A DNA stretch of 64,000 nt from NCBI GenBank assembly GCA_023442945.1, contig JAEZWW010000005.1, positions 62,001 through 126,000 on the forward strand, written 5' to 3'. Positions 23,739 through 32,336 of this stretch are shown piece after piece (positions within the stretch are counted from its first letter, which is position 1; the number at the start of each line of letters is the position of its first letter). The notes below the pieces were generated by a model. That model saw only the letters and a list, made by a program, of their open reading frames with translations, was not told the DNA's origin and searched no databases. The position numbers and the translations under genes are program-made. The stretch is from Pseudomonadota bacterium. Its GTDB lineage: Bacteria > Pseudomonadota > Gammaproteobacteria > Burkholderiales > Burkholderiaceae_C.

Positions 23739-24542
23739 TCAGCGCCGGATCACCGCGCGGTAGGTGAACTGGTCGGGGCGGAACCAGACTTCGGAATAGC
23801 TGAGCGGCTCGCCCTCGATGTCGTAGGGCACGAAGTGGATGCGGGTCAGCGCGCTGGTCGGCGGCACCTGCAGCAGCTGACCCAGGCGGCAGCCGGCCTG
23901 CTCGGCGCTGATGCTGATCTGCGTCTTGTCCAGGCGGTAGCCCAGGTCTTCTTCGAGCAGGCGCATGACGTCTTCTTCGTGCACGCGGTGGGCCAGGCGT
24001 TCGCGCCCGTTGGTGGGGATGAAGTACATCACCGCGAAGGACACCGGCACGTCGTCGGCCGTGCGCACCGACCGGCTGATCGTCATGGGCAAGCCCGTGC
24101 GGGTGTTCAGTGCTCGTGCGACACGCGCTGGCGCGGGGCCGGTTCGCACGCTGACCAGGCGGCCGCCCGTGGTGCGCCCCTGCGCGCGCAGGTGTTCGTG
24201 AAAGCCGGCCAGCATGCCCAGGCGCGGTGCCTCGGCCGGGCGGGTGATGAAGCTGCCCTTGCCGTTCACCGTTTCGACCAGGCCTTCGGCCTGCAGCTCG
24301 GCTACGGCGCGGCGCACGGTGATGCGGCTCACGCCAAAACTGGCCTGCATCGCCGCTTCGGACGGCAGCTTCTGGCCGGGCAACAGGCGCTTGTCCAGGA
24401 TGTCCTGGCGCAGCCGCGCCTTGATCTGCGCGAACAGGGGGGAGGCGGAATCGGGTGCGATCGGCGTCACGCTGCCCGCGTCTTCGGCCGCGCTGGCAGC
24501 CGGTGAGGGCAGGACATCGGTCGTGGGGGCACGTGAAGGCAT
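23739..24542 (-). CDS. GntR/HutC family transcriptional regulator
   Basis: A 267-residue regulator: after a ~30-residue acidic tail, the winged helix SPLFAQIKARLRQDILDKR with GQKLPSEAAMQASFGVSRITVRRAVAELQAEGLV, then a UTRA effector domain (SALTRIHFVPYDIEGEPLSYSEVWFRPDQFTYR). The gene is divergent from the beta-oxidation-like operon; direct repeats in the gap are candidate binding sites, and the ligand is likely the operon substrate or its CoA ester. Confidence 0.92.
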   Translation of the reverse strand: MPSRAPTTDVLPSPAASAAEDAGSVTPIAPDSASPLFAQIKARLRQDILDKRLLPGQKLPSEAAMQASFGVSRITVRRAVAELQAEGLVETVNGKGSFITRPAEAPRLGMLAGFHEHLRAQGRTTGGRLVSVRTGPAPARVARALNTRTGLPMTISRSVRTADDVPVSFAVMYFIPTNGRERLAHRVHEEDVMRLLEEDLGYRLDKTQISISAEQAGCRLGQLLQVPPTSALTRIHFVPYDIEGEPLSYSEVWFRPDQFTYRAVIRR

Positions 24543-24586
24543 GTGTCGGAGGCAGCAAGCGAAAAGGGTCGCTGGATTTTAACTGT

Positions 24587-24642
24587 CATAACAGGTATTG
24601 CCAGCTTGGTTTTTCCGGCCTATCATGACAGGTGTTGACAGC
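24587..24642. promoter_or_regulatory. Direct repeats in the GntR-Bug intergenic region
   Basis: CATAACAGGTATTGCCAGC (24587-24605) and CATGACAGGTGTTGACAGC (24624-24642) match at 16 of 19 positions, 37 bases apart. The first overlaps a small inverted repeat CTGTcataACAG (24583-24594). Both are likely contacts for the divergent GntR regulator. Confidence 0.55.
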
Positions 24643-24681
24643 CACAACTCGCCACCCGCGCAGACACAGGAGACCTTGCCC

Positions 24682-25644
24682 ATGCAGCGCCGACAACTGA
24701 ACGCCGCCCTGATCGGATCGCTCGCCACGCTGGCGATGCCCCGCTTGGCTCAGGCCAATACCTACCCGGCGCGGCCGATCAAGGTGATCGTCCCCTACGC
24801 CGCCGGCGGGGTGGTGGACGTGCAGGCACGCGCCGTCACGCAAACCATGGAGCGCCTGTTGGGCCAGCCCATCGTGGTCGACCCCCGCCCGGGCGCCAGC
24901 GGCAGCATCGCCGCCGAGGCCGTGGCCCGCGCCGCGCCGGACGGCTACACGCTGATCGTGTCGGCCAGCTTCCTGAACTCGGCCCACCTGTTCGAGGACA
25001 ACCTGCGCTGGAACAACGGGCAGTTTGTCCCCGTCGGCCGCTATGCGCTGTCACCCAGCTACTTCATCGTGCCGAAGTCGCTGCCCGTGAAGACGGTGAA
25101 AGAGTTTGTCGAGTACGCCAAGAAGTCGCCCAAGCCGCTGCAGTACGCCAACGGCGGCAACGGCACGCCGCAGCAGATCTCCACCGTGCTGTTCGCCGAA
25201 CAAGCGGGCATCAAGCTGGAGCCCGTGATGTACAAGGGCGCGCCGCCGACGGTGCCGGACCTGATCAATGGCCTGGTGGCGATGACGGTGATGCCGTCGA
25301 CCGTGGCCTACCCGCAGGTCAAGGGCGACACCTTGCGCGCGCTGGCCAACATGAGCGCCACGCGTTCCAGCCAACTGCCGGACGTGCCGACCATCGCCGA
25401 AGCCGGCTTCCCCGGCGCCACGGTGCAATCCTGGTACGGCCTGCATGCGCCCAAGGGCACGCCGCCGGAGGTGATCGCCAAACTCGCCGACGCCATGCGG
25501 CGCGCCTGCGCCATGGAAGAAGTCAAGCAACGGCTGATTTCGGCAGGCGGGGAAGAGGCCTTCATGAACACGCCGGAGTTTGTCGCCTTCCTCGACAAGG
25601 ACAAGAAGCAGTGGGCGGCGGCCGCCAAGGTACTGAACAAATGA
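24682..25644 (+). CDS. Bug family solute-binding protein
   Basis: A 320-residue periplasmic Bug-family protein with a signal peptide (MQRRQLNAALIGSLATLAMPRLAQA) and mature start YPARPIKVIVPYAAGGVVD. It probably captures the organic acid handled by the enzymes encoded downstream. The start at 24682 has an AGGAG Shine-Dalgarno; its stop overlaps the next start (ATGA), so the operon is tightly coupled. Expression is probably set by the divergent GntR regulator. Confidence 0.93.
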   Translation: MQRRQLNAALIGSLATLAMPRLAQANTYPARPIKVIVPYAAGGVVDVQARAVTQTMERLLGQPIVVDPRPGASGSIAAEAVARAAPDGYTLIVSASFLNSAHLFEDNLRWNNGQFVPVGRYALSPSYFIVPKSLPVKTVKEFVEYAKKSPKPLQYANGGNGTPQQISTVLFAEQAGIKLEPVMYKGAPPTVPDLINGLVAMTVMPSTVAYPQVKGDTLRALANMSATRSSQLPDVPTIAEAGFPGATVQSWYGLHAPKGTPPEVIAKLADAMRRACAMEEVKQRLISAGGEEAFMNTPEFVAFLDKDKKQWAAAAKVLNK

Positions 25645-26807
25645 ACGCGCGTGCGCCGGAAGGCTTTGCCGCCTTGATCGCGCAATTGCGCGACTTCATG
25701 GACTCAGAGGTCATCCCGCGCGAAGACCTGCAGGCCGCACTGGACAGCGAGGCCGTCGACCGCATCGTCGCGCCGCTGCAGGCCCTGGCGGCCGCGCGCG
25801 GCCTGGGCAGTCCGCGCGCGCGGGTGGAAGACGGCGGCATGGGTTTGTCCTGGACGGAATGCTGCGCCTACCTGGAACAGGCCGGCCGCAGCTTCCTGGG
25901 CCCCGCCGTGCTGCGCTGCGCGCCGCCTACGCAGCCGGACGTGTTCGCGCTGGACAGCCTGGCCTCGCCCGCGCAGCGCACACGCTACCTGGGTCCGCTG
26001 CAGCGCGGTGAACGCCGGTCCTGCTTTGCCATGACCGAGCCCGCGCCGGGCGTGGGCTCCGACCCGTCGATGCTGCTGACATCCGCGCGCCGCGACGGCG
26101 ACGGCTGGGTGCTGAACGGGGACAAGTGGTTCATCTCCGGCGCGATGCGCGCGGACTTCGCCATCGTGGTGGCGCGCACCGAAGCGGGGCCGTCGTGGTT
26201 CCTGGTCGACGTGGACACCCCCGGCTTCGAGCGCGTGCGCAATATCCCGACCATGGAGCCGTTCGACATCGGCGGCCATGCCGAGATCCGCCTGAACGAC
26301 TGCCGTGTGGGCGCCGACGCGCTGGTCGGCGAAGAAGGGCAGGGCCTGGCGCACGCGCAGCTGCGGCTGGAAGGCGCGCGCCTGTTCCACTGCATGCGCT
26401 TCATCGGCCTGGCCTCGCGGGCGATGACGATCGCCCAGCGCTACGCCAACGAGCGCGAATCGCAAGGCCGCAAGCTGGCCGAACACCAGATGGTGCAGGC
26501 CATGGTGGCCGACGCGCACATCCAGCTGTACGCGGCGCGCATGGTCACGCTGGACGTGGCGCGGCGGCTGGACGCGGGCGAATCGATCCGCCACCACTCG
26601 TCCATGGCCAAGGTGCTGGTGTCCGAAGCGGTGAACCAGGTCGCCGATTCGGCCGTGCAGATCTGCGGCGCACTGGGCGTGTCGGAAGACCTGCCGGTGT
26701 CGATGATCCTGCGCATGCTGCGGCCCTTCCGTATCTACGACGGCGCGTCCGAGGTGCACCGCAGCGCCATCGCCAAGCGCGCGCTGCGCTACCAGCTGGA
26801 CGCCTGA
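25641..26807 (+). CDS. Acyl-CoA dehydrogenase (first of three)
   Basis: A 388-residue flavoprotein of the acyl-CoA dehydrogenase family. Seen: CFAMTEPAPGVGSDPSMLLTSA (substrate/FAD segment), GWVLNGDKWFISGAMRADFAIVVART, and the C-terminal QICGALGVSEDLPVSMILRMLRPFRIYDGASEVHRSAIAKRAL. It forms an alpha-beta double bond in an acyl-CoA and passes electrons to ETF. It starts within the Bug stop codon (ATGA). Three such genes in one operon suggest a substrate needing more than one dehydrogenation or a heteromeric enzyme. Confidence 0.93.
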   Translation: MNARAPEGFAALIAQLRDFMDSEVIPREDLQAALDSEAVDRIVAPLQALAAARGLGSPRARVEDGGMGLSWTECCAYLEQAGRSFLGPAVLRCAPPTQPDVFALDSLASPAQRTRYLGPLQRGERRSCFAMTEPAPGVGSDPSMLLTSARRDGDGWVLNGDKWFISGAMRADFAIVVARTEAGPSWFLVDVDTPGFERVRNIPTMEPFDIGGHAEIRLNDCRVGADALVGEEGQGLAHAQLRLEGARLFHCMRFIGLASRAMTIAQRYANERESQGRKLAEHQMVQAMVADAHIQLYAARMVTLDVARRLDAGESIRHHSSMAKVLVSEAVNQVADSAVQICGALGVSEDLPVSMILRMLRPFRIYDGASEVHRSAIAKRALRYQLDA

Positions 26808-26815
26808 ACCCCTCG

Positions 26816-26884
26816 TTTTTAAAAGAAATAGGCCTCCAGCCCTACAACCATCTGCGCGGCCAGCTATCACAAACATAGTAAATC
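26816..26884 (+). repeat. Dispersed repeat, copy 9 (reference copy)
   Basis: One of the cleanest copies of a ~50-65 bp family seen about 19 times here. The order is GAAATAGGCCTCCAGCCC, then CTACAACCATCTGCGCGGCC, then AGCTATCACAAACATAG. GCCC and GGCC/GGGC blocks with the outer TA steps can form an imperfect hairpin. No coding capacity, no flanking duplication noticed. It separates two acyl-CoA dehydrogenase genes. I recall related intergenic repeats in other Comamonadaceae; not checked. Confidence 0.88.
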
Positions 26885-26895
26885 AGGAGAACCCC

Positions 26896-28086
26896 GTGTT
26901 GGACCTGCCGACAGACATTGACGAATTCCGGCGCGCCGTGCGCCAGTTCGTCCAGGCCGAGTTGCCCGACGCGCTGCGCCAGCGCGTGCGCCAGGGCCAG
27001 CAGCCCGAACGCGCGCTGCAAATCGAATGGCACGAACGCCTGGCTGCCGCCGGTCTGCTGGTGCCGCACTGGCCCGTCGCCTGGGGCGGGCGCGGCTGGG
27101 ACGTGGCGCGTCAGATGGCGTTTGACGAAGAGATGGCGCTGAACGACGCGCCCGAGCTGAACAGCGTCACCTTCGACATGATCGGCCCGGTGCTGATGCG
27201 TTACGGCAACCCCGAGCAGCAGGCGCGCTTTTTGCCCGCCATCGCGTCGGGCCGCCAGTGGTGGTGCCAGGGCTATTCGGAGCCGAACGCGGGGTCCGAT
27301 TTGGCGTCGCTCAAGACCCGCGCCGTGCGTGACGGGGACGACTACGTGGTCAACGGCTCGAAGATCTGGACGTCGTACGCGCAGTACGCCGATTGGGTTT
27401 TTCTGCTGGCCCGCACCGACGCCGAGGCGCGTCCGCAAGCGGGCATCAGCTTCCTGCTGATCGACATGAAGACGCCCGGCATCACCGTGCGGCCCATCGT
27501 CGGCATCCATGGCTGGGTGGTGTTCAACGAGGTGTTTTTCGACAATGTGCGCGTGCCGCAGGCGCAGCGCATCGGCGAGGAAAACGCCGGTTGGACCATC
27601 GCCAAGTCGCTGCTGGAGTTTGAGCGCCTGAAGCTCGCCCGCATCGGTGAGAGCAAACGCCGCATGGCGCGCGCGCGCGAAGCCGCGCTGACGCGCACGC
27701 GCGGCGGCACGCCGGTGGCCGAGCAGCCCTGGTTCCGCGAGCGCTTTGCGCAACTGCAGGCGCGCCTGATCGCGCTGGAAGCCAACGCCGCGCGCTACGT
27801 AGCGCGCCAGGCGGCGGGCGAGCAGCTGGGCGCCGAAGTGTCGATGCTGAAGATGCGCGGTAGCCCGCTGATCCAGCAATGGGAAGAGCTGATCGTCGAC
27901 GCGCTGGGGCCGGACGCGGCGCCGCTGTCGCCCGCCTGGCTGCAGGCAGAGCCGGGCGCTGACGCCCAGGACGCGCTGGCCGGCACGGCGTCCTCGCGCC
28001 GCTTTCTGGCGCGCGGCTACACCATCGCCGGTGGCTCCAGCGAGATCCAACACAACATTTTGGCCAAACAGGTGCTCGGACTGTGA
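26896..28086 (+). CDS. Acyl-CoA dehydrogenase, large subunit-like
   Basis: A 396-residue acyl-CoA dehydrogenase resembling the larger partner of two-subunit enzymes (pimeloyl-CoA dehydrogenase type). Seen: WWCQGYSEPNAGSDLASLKTRAV, DDYVVNGSKIWTSYAQYADWVFLLART and the C-terminal GYTIAGGSSEIQHNILAKQVLGL. It begins with GTG at 26896 after AGGAG, just behind a dispersed repeat, and overlaps the next gene by four bases (GTGA). The pair probably forms one heteromer. Confidence 0.92.
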   Translation: MLDLPTDIDEFRRAVRQFVQAELPDALRQRVRQGQQPERALQIEWHERLAAAGLLVPHWPVAWGGRGWDVARQMAFDEEMALNDAPELNSVTFDMIGPVLMRYGNPEQQARFLPAIASGRQWWCQGYSEPNAGSDLASLKTRAVRDGDDYVVNGSKIWTSYAQYADWVFLLARTDAEARPQAGISFLLIDMKTPGITVRPIVGIHGWVVFNEVFFDNVRVPQAQRIGEENAGWTIAKSLLEFERLKLARIGESKRRMARAREAALTRTRGGTPVAEQPWFRERFAQLQARLIALEANAARYVARQAAGEQLGAEVSMLKMRGSPLIQQWEELIVDALGPDAAPLSPAWLQAEPGADAQDALAGTASSRRFLARGYTIAGGSSEIQHNILAKQVLGL

Positions 28087-29231
28087 ACGCAAGAACCCCT
28101 CAAGACCTGGCGCTGGCGCAAGACGCCCAGGCCGAGCTGCGCCAGATGCTGGTCGACAGCGCCCGGCGCTGGGCCGAAACGGCCAACACCGCGGCGCAGC
28201 GGACGCAATCCGCGGACCATGCGCATGGCTGCCCGCCCGAGCGCTGGCGCGAACTGGCCGAGCTGGGCTGGTTGGGCATGCGTTTGCCCGAAGAAGACGG
28301 TGGCCTGAGCGCCGGCCTGCCGGAGGTCTGTCTGCTGGCCGAGCAACTGGGCCGCCAACTGCTGGTCGAGCCCTTCGTCGCCTGCGGCGTCCTGGGCGCC
28401 GGCCTGCTGGCCGACAGCTTACAGGGCGATGACCGCAGCGAATGGCTGGCGGCACTGGCGGCGGGCAAGCGCCGCGTCGCCTGGCTGGCCTGGGAGGCCG
28501 ATGGCGATGCGCAACTGGCGCTGCCAGCGGCCGAAGCCGTGCAGGACGGCATCGGATGGCGTGTGAGCGGCGCCAAGGGCGCGATGCCGGGCGCCAGCGG
28601 CGCAGATGCTTATGTGGTCACCGCCCGCCTGGCCGGTTCGCCCGGGCAGCTGGGCGTCTTTCTCGTTGATGCCGGTGCTGCGGGCGTCACGGCCGAGTCC
28701 ATGAGCTTTTACGATGGCCGTCACGCCGCCCGCGCGCAACTGGCCGATGCGCCGGCGCGGCTGCTGCTGAAGGGCCCGGCGGAAACCGTGCTGGGCCGGC
28801 TGCAAGCCCAGCTGGACCAGGGGCTGATCGCCCATTGCGCCGAAACCCTGGGCGCGGCCCAGGCGGCACTGGACATCACGCTGGACTACCTGCGCACGCG
28901 CCGCCAGTTTGGGCACGCGATCAGCGACAACCAGGTGATCCAGCACCGCTTGGTCGACCTGTATGTCGAGCAACAGGAAGCGCGCGCGCTGTGTCTGGCC
29001 GCCGCTGAGCGGCCCGACGCGCAGCACGCCGCCGCGTTGGGCCTGCGCACCGCCGACGTGGCCCGCCATGCGTGGGAAGAGGCCATCCAGCTGCACGGCG
29101 CCATCGGCATGACCGAGGAATGCGCTGTGGGCGAGTATGTACGTCGCCTGGCGCTGGCCGCCCAGTTGTACGGCACGCCGGCGCAGCACGCCGAGCGGCT
29201 CGCCGCCTTGTCTTTGGGAGCCTTCCGATGA
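28083..29231 (+). CDS. Acyl-CoA dehydrogenase, small subunit-like
   Basis: A 382-residue acyl-CoA dehydrogenase that looks like the less conserved partner of the preceding protein. It keeps the overall fold (ALGAAQAALDITLDYLRTRRQFGHAISDNQVIQHRLVDL near residue 260, then IQLHGAIGMTEECAVGEYVRRL) but its substrate-binding segment is weaker than in the larger one. It starts with GTG overlapping the previous stop and its own stop overlaps the next ATG. A heteromeric role with the preceding gene is inferred. Confidence 0.9.
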   Translation: MNARTPQDLALAQDAQAELRQMLVDSARRWAETANTAAQRTQSADHAHGCPPERWRELAELGWLGMRLPEEDGGLSAGLPEVCLLAEQLGRQLLVEPFVACGVLGAGLLADSLQGDDRSEWLAALAAGKRRVAWLAWEADGDAQLALPAAEAVQDGIGWRVSGAKGAMPGASGADAYVVTARLAGSPGQLGVFLVDAGAAGVTAESMSFYDGRHAARAQLADAPARLLLKGPAETVLGRLQAQLDQGLIAHCAETLGAAQAALDITLDYLRTRRQFGHAISDNQVIQHRLVDLYVEQQEARALCLAAAERPDAQHAAALGLRTADVARHAWEEAIQLHGAIGMTEECAVGEYVRRLALAAQLYGTPAQHAERLAALSLGAFR

Positions 29232-30031
29232 GCGCCGACACGACCCCGAACAGCCCCGCGCCGGTCGTCCTGACCGAACGCCGCGACGGCGTGCTGTGCC
29301 TCACGCTGAACGCCCCGCAGAACCGCAATTCGCTGCAGACGCCGGGTGTCTACGAGGGCTTGATGGCCGGCTTCGACCAGTTGGAGACCGATCCCACGTT
29401 GCGCGCCGCCATCCTGACGGGCGCGGGCGGCGCGTTCTGCAGCGGCGGCGACCTGCGCGCCCTGGCGGCTGGCACCGAAGCCGAGGTGCGCGCCAGGATG
29501 ACGCGCAACACCTGGCTGTACCGGCGCATCGCGCTGTCGGACAAACTGATCGTGGCGGCGGTGGACGGCCCCGCGTACGGCGCTGGCTTGGGGCTGGCCA
29601 CGGCCTGCGACTGGGTCGTGGCCGGGCCGACCGCAGTGTTCTGCTGCGCCTTCACCAAAGTCGGCGCCATGCCCGACGCGGGCCTGTTCTGGTCGTTGCC
29701 CCAGCGCGTCGGCACCGCCCAGGCGCGCCGTTTGATGCTCTGGGCCACGGAAGTGCGTGGCGCCGACGCGCTGGCCATGGGCCTGGCCGACGAACACGCC
29801 AGCGAGGGCAGCGCACTGGCGCACGCGTGGACCGTGGCGCAGAAGATCGCCAGCGGGCCGACGCGCGCCTACGGCCGCATTAAGGCCGGCCTGCGCGAAG
29901 CCCCGATCGCCCTGGAGCAAGCCTTGGCTTTCCAGCTGGACAACGCGCCCGGCCTGTTTGCATCGGCCGACTTCAAGGAAGGCGCGGCTGCTTTCTTTGA
30001 AAAACGCGCGCCCCGCTTCGGGCAAGCGTGA
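29228..30031 (+). CDS. Enoyl-CoA hydratase/isomerase family protein
   Basis: A 267-residue crotonase-fold protein. The oxyanion-hole segments are GAGGAFCSGGDLRALA and the later GPAYGAGLGLATACDWVVAG. It likely hydrates or isomerises the enoyl-CoA made by the dehydrogenases encoded just upstream. The start at 29228 overlaps the previous stop (ATGA). The CoA-transferase that follows 32 bases on could activate the substrate. Confidence 0.92.
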   Translation: MSADTTPNSPAPVVLTERRDGVLCLTLNAPQNRNSLQTPGVYEGLMAGFDQLETDPTLRAAILTGAGGAFCSGGDLRALAAGTEAEVRARMTRNTWLYRRIALSDKLIVAAVDGPAYGAGLGLATACDWVVAGPTAVFCCAFTKVGAMPDAGLFWSLPQRVGTAQARRLMLWATEVRGADALAMGLADEHASEGSALAHAWTVAQKIASGPTRAYGRIKAGLREAPIALEQALAFQLDNAPGLFASADFKEGAAAFFEKRAPRFGQA

Positions 30032-30063
30032 TACATCCGTGCTTCCGAGATGAGTTGAACGCC

Positions 30064-31248
30064 ATGACCGCCCCTTTGACCGATCACGACACCTCACCGC
30101 TGCAAGGCCTGCGCGTGCTGGAACTGGGCCAGTACATCGCCGCGCCGGCCGCGGGCCAGGCCCTGGCCGACCTGGGCGCCGACGTCATCAAGCTGGAGCC
30201 ACCGGCCGGTGACGCGTCCCGCCACCTGGGTTGGGCGCAGGACGATTGCGGCCCCATGTTTTCGGCCTACAACCGCGGCAAACGTTCGGTCGTGCTGGAC
30301 TTGCGCGACGCGGGCGGGCGCGACCAGGCGCTGCGCCTGGCGCACACGGCGGACGTGGTGCTGGCCAACGCGCGCCCCGGCGTCATGGAGCGCCAAGGCT
30401 TGGGCGCCGACCAGCTCATGGCCCAGTTGCCTCGGCTGGTCTACGGCCGTGTCAGCGCTTTCGGGCAAACCGGCCCCGCCAGTATTCGCCCGGGGTTTGA
30501 CATCGCCGCCCAGGCAGAAAGCGGGATGATGAGCCTGAACGGCGAGCAAGGGCGCGACCCGGTGCGGGTGGGCTTTACCGTGGTGGACGTGCTGGCCGCG
30601 CAGATGCTGACCAGCGGCGTGCTGGCCGCGCTGCTGCGCCGCGGCACCACGGGGCGGGGTGGGCTGGTCGACCTGTCGCTGGTCGACGTCGCCATTGCCG
30701 CCTTGGCCAACCAATGGACGGAATACGCGCTGACCGAACGGGTGCCCACGCGCAAGGGCAATGGGCAGCCCACCGTTGCGCCCGCCGCCGAGGTGATCGC
30801 CACGCAAGACGGGCAAATCGTTCTGTCGGCCTACACGCAAGACCACTTCCAGCGCCTGTGCACCACCATCGGGCGGCCAGACCTGGCCAGCGACCCGCGC
30901 TTTGAGAAAAACGCCGGGCGCGTGGCCAACCGCAGCGCGCTGGTGGCCGAGTTGAGCGAAGCCCTCAGCCACTTCGAATCCGACGCGTTGGTGCAAATGC
31001 TGGCCGAAGGCGGCATCGTCGCCGGTGCGATCCGCAGCATGGACCAGGTGCAGGCCGGCCGCGCGGGCGTCAGCGCCGACCTGTTCGTGCAGGTGCAAGC
31101 CGCTGGCCGCGCGGCGATTGGCGTGCCTGGCCTGCCCATGGCGCTGGCCGGGACCGCTCGGCAGGACGGCCGTCTGCCGGGGCTGGGCGAGCACACGGAC
31201 GAGGTGCTGGGGGAGCTGAGCGCCTTAGAAGCCGACGCGCAAGCCTGA
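30064..31248 (+). CDS. Family III CoA-transferase (CaiB/BaiF type)
   Basis: A 394-residue class III CoA-transferase. It has LRVLELGQYIAAPAAGQALADLGADVIKLEPPAGDASR at the N-terminus and the NRGKRSVVLDLRDAGGRDQAL segment typical of the formyl-CoA transferase fold; the catalytic Asp is expected in the GFDIAAQAESGMMSLNG region. It moves CoA from a donor to the incoming acid. It ends the GntR-controlled operon: uptake, CoA activation, dehydrogenation, hydration. No thiolase is present, so the substrate may be completed by enzymes elsewhere. Confidence 0.92.
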   Translation: MTAPLTDHDTSPLQGLRVLELGQYIAAPAAGQALADLGADVIKLEPPAGDASRHLGWAQDDCGPMFSAYNRGKRSVVLDLRDAGGRDQALRLAHTADVVLANARPGVMERQGLGADQLMAQLPRLVYGRVSAFGQTGPASIRPGFDIAAQAESGMMSLNGEQGRDPVRVGFTVVDVLAAQMLTSGVLAALLRRGTTGRGGLVDLSLVDVAIAALANQWTEYALTERVPTRKGNGQPTVAPAAEVIATQDGQIVLSAYTQDHFQRLCTTIGRPDLASDPRFEKNAGRVANRSALVAELSEALSHFESDALVQMLAEGGIVAGAIRSMDQVQAGRAGVSADLFVQVQAAGRAAIGVPGLPMALAGTARQDGRLPGLGEHTDEVLGELSALEADAQA

Positions 31249-31442
31249 GCAGAGCGTTGCCTTTCTCGCCGGGTAACGCCCGGTCAGGCGGGCCTCGGGC
31301 GTCCCCTGCGGTCGCCTGCGCGCTGGACGATAGGCGCCGGCTCCCGTCCTACGGCGCTTGCTCGGACTGGCTGGCACGCCGGCGCTTGGTGACGGCGCGA
31401 GATGCTCGCATACTGTGCCCATCTCCCTGCCAAGGACGCCCC
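31249..31442. other. Intergenic region before the CDGSH protein
   Basis: About 190 bases with a weak hairpin (CCGGGTAACGCCCGG, 31270-31284) after the CoA-transferase stop. No gene, dispersed-repeat copy or clear promoter was seen. Confidence 0.4.
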
Positions 31443-32084
31443 ATGCCCGTCGAGACCGTCACATCGGACAGTTGCACAATCGAATTCCACAGCGAACGCT
31501 GCATCCACGCCCGCAACTGCGTCCTCAGCCGCCCGGACGTGTTCGTGCCCAACGTGCAGGGCGCCTGGATTCACCCGGAACGAGCCACGGCCGATCAGGT
31601 GCTGGAGCTGGCGCACAACTGCCCGTCGGGCGCCATCCAGTGCCAACGGCCCGACGGGACTGCGATGGAGACGGCGCCCGAAGTCAACCTGGTGCGCATC
31701 CGCGAAAACGGCCCGCTGGCGTTTCACGCGCCTTTGGACGTGGCGCAAGACGCGGTCGGCTTCCGCGCCACGCTGTGTCGCTGCGGGGCGTCCCAGTCCA
31801 AGCCGTACTGCGACGGCAGCCACAACAGCAGCGGCTTTCAGGCGACGGGCGAACCGGCGACGAAGCCTTCTGAGGCGCTGGCCCAGCGCGACGGCCCCTT
31901 GACGGTGACGCCGACGAAGAACGGCCCGCTGCACGTGCAGGGCGCGCTGGAAGTGGTCAGTGGCACCGGCCGCACGGTCAACCGCGTGACCGACACCTGG
32001 CTGTGCCGCTGCGGCCATTCGCAGAACAAGCCGTTTTGCGACGGCAGCCACGCCAAGTTTGGGTTCCAGGCGGACGGCGCCTGA
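31443..32084 (+). CDS. Iron-sulfur protein: ferredoxin-like domain plus two CDGSH domains
   Basis: A 213-residue protein. The first ~75 residues form a divergent 4Fe-4S mono-cluster domain (Cys in RCIHARNCVLS and HNCPSGAIQC). Two CDGSH-type 2Fe-2S motifs follow: CRCGASQSKPYCDGSH near residue 115 and CRCGHSQNKPFCDGSH near residue 190. CDGSH proteins carry redox-active 2Fe-2S clusters with three Cys and one His. It is cytoplasmic, without signal or membrane segment. The start at 31443 is where homology begins; no strong Shine-Dalgarno is visible. Confidence 0.9.
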   Translation: MPVETVTSDSCTIEFHSERCIHARNCVLSRPDVFVPNVQGAWIHPERATADQVLELAHNCPSGAIQCQRPDGTAMETAPEVNLVRIRENGPLAFHAPLDVAQDAVGFRATLCRCGASQSKPYCDGSHNSSGFQATGEPATKPSEALAQRDGPLTVTPTKNGPLHVQGALEVVSGTGRTVNRVTDTWLCRCGHSQNKPFCDGSHAKFGFQADGA

Positions 32085-32213
32085 GCACCCCGCCCGCTGC
32101 CAGGCGTGGTTCGCTGCGCAACAGGTGCGTGCCGGGCGGGGAGAGCGCCTGCGCGCTTGGCTCACGGACGGACGGGTTGCACCCGCTGCCATGCGTGTTT
32201 GGAGCACGCTTTT

Positions 32214-32270
32214 GTGCTACCGAATAGATAGCTGCTTGCGCTGATCCACAGCGGGCTGGCGCTCGATTTG
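32214..32270 (-). repeat. Dispersed repeat, copy 10, diverged
   Basis: A degenerate copy reading ATAGATAGCTGCTTGCGCTG then GGGCTGGCGCTCGATTTGG. It is closer to the AGCTGCTAGCGCTTG form that I recall from other Comamonadaceae. It lies directly before the guaA -10 box. Confidence 0.6.
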
Positions 32271-32273
32271 GCG

Positions 32274-32279
32274 TAGAAT
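32274..32279 (+). promoter_or_regulatory. Candidate -10 box TAGAAT for guaA
   Basis: TAGAAT lies 57 bases before the guaA start; the -35 position falls in the diverged repeat copy and is not obvious. Confidence 0.4.
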
Positions 32280-32336
32280 ATCGCGTTTTCCCGGCCGGGG
32301 CCCGCCGCTTCGACCGCCACCCTCTGCCACCGCCCC

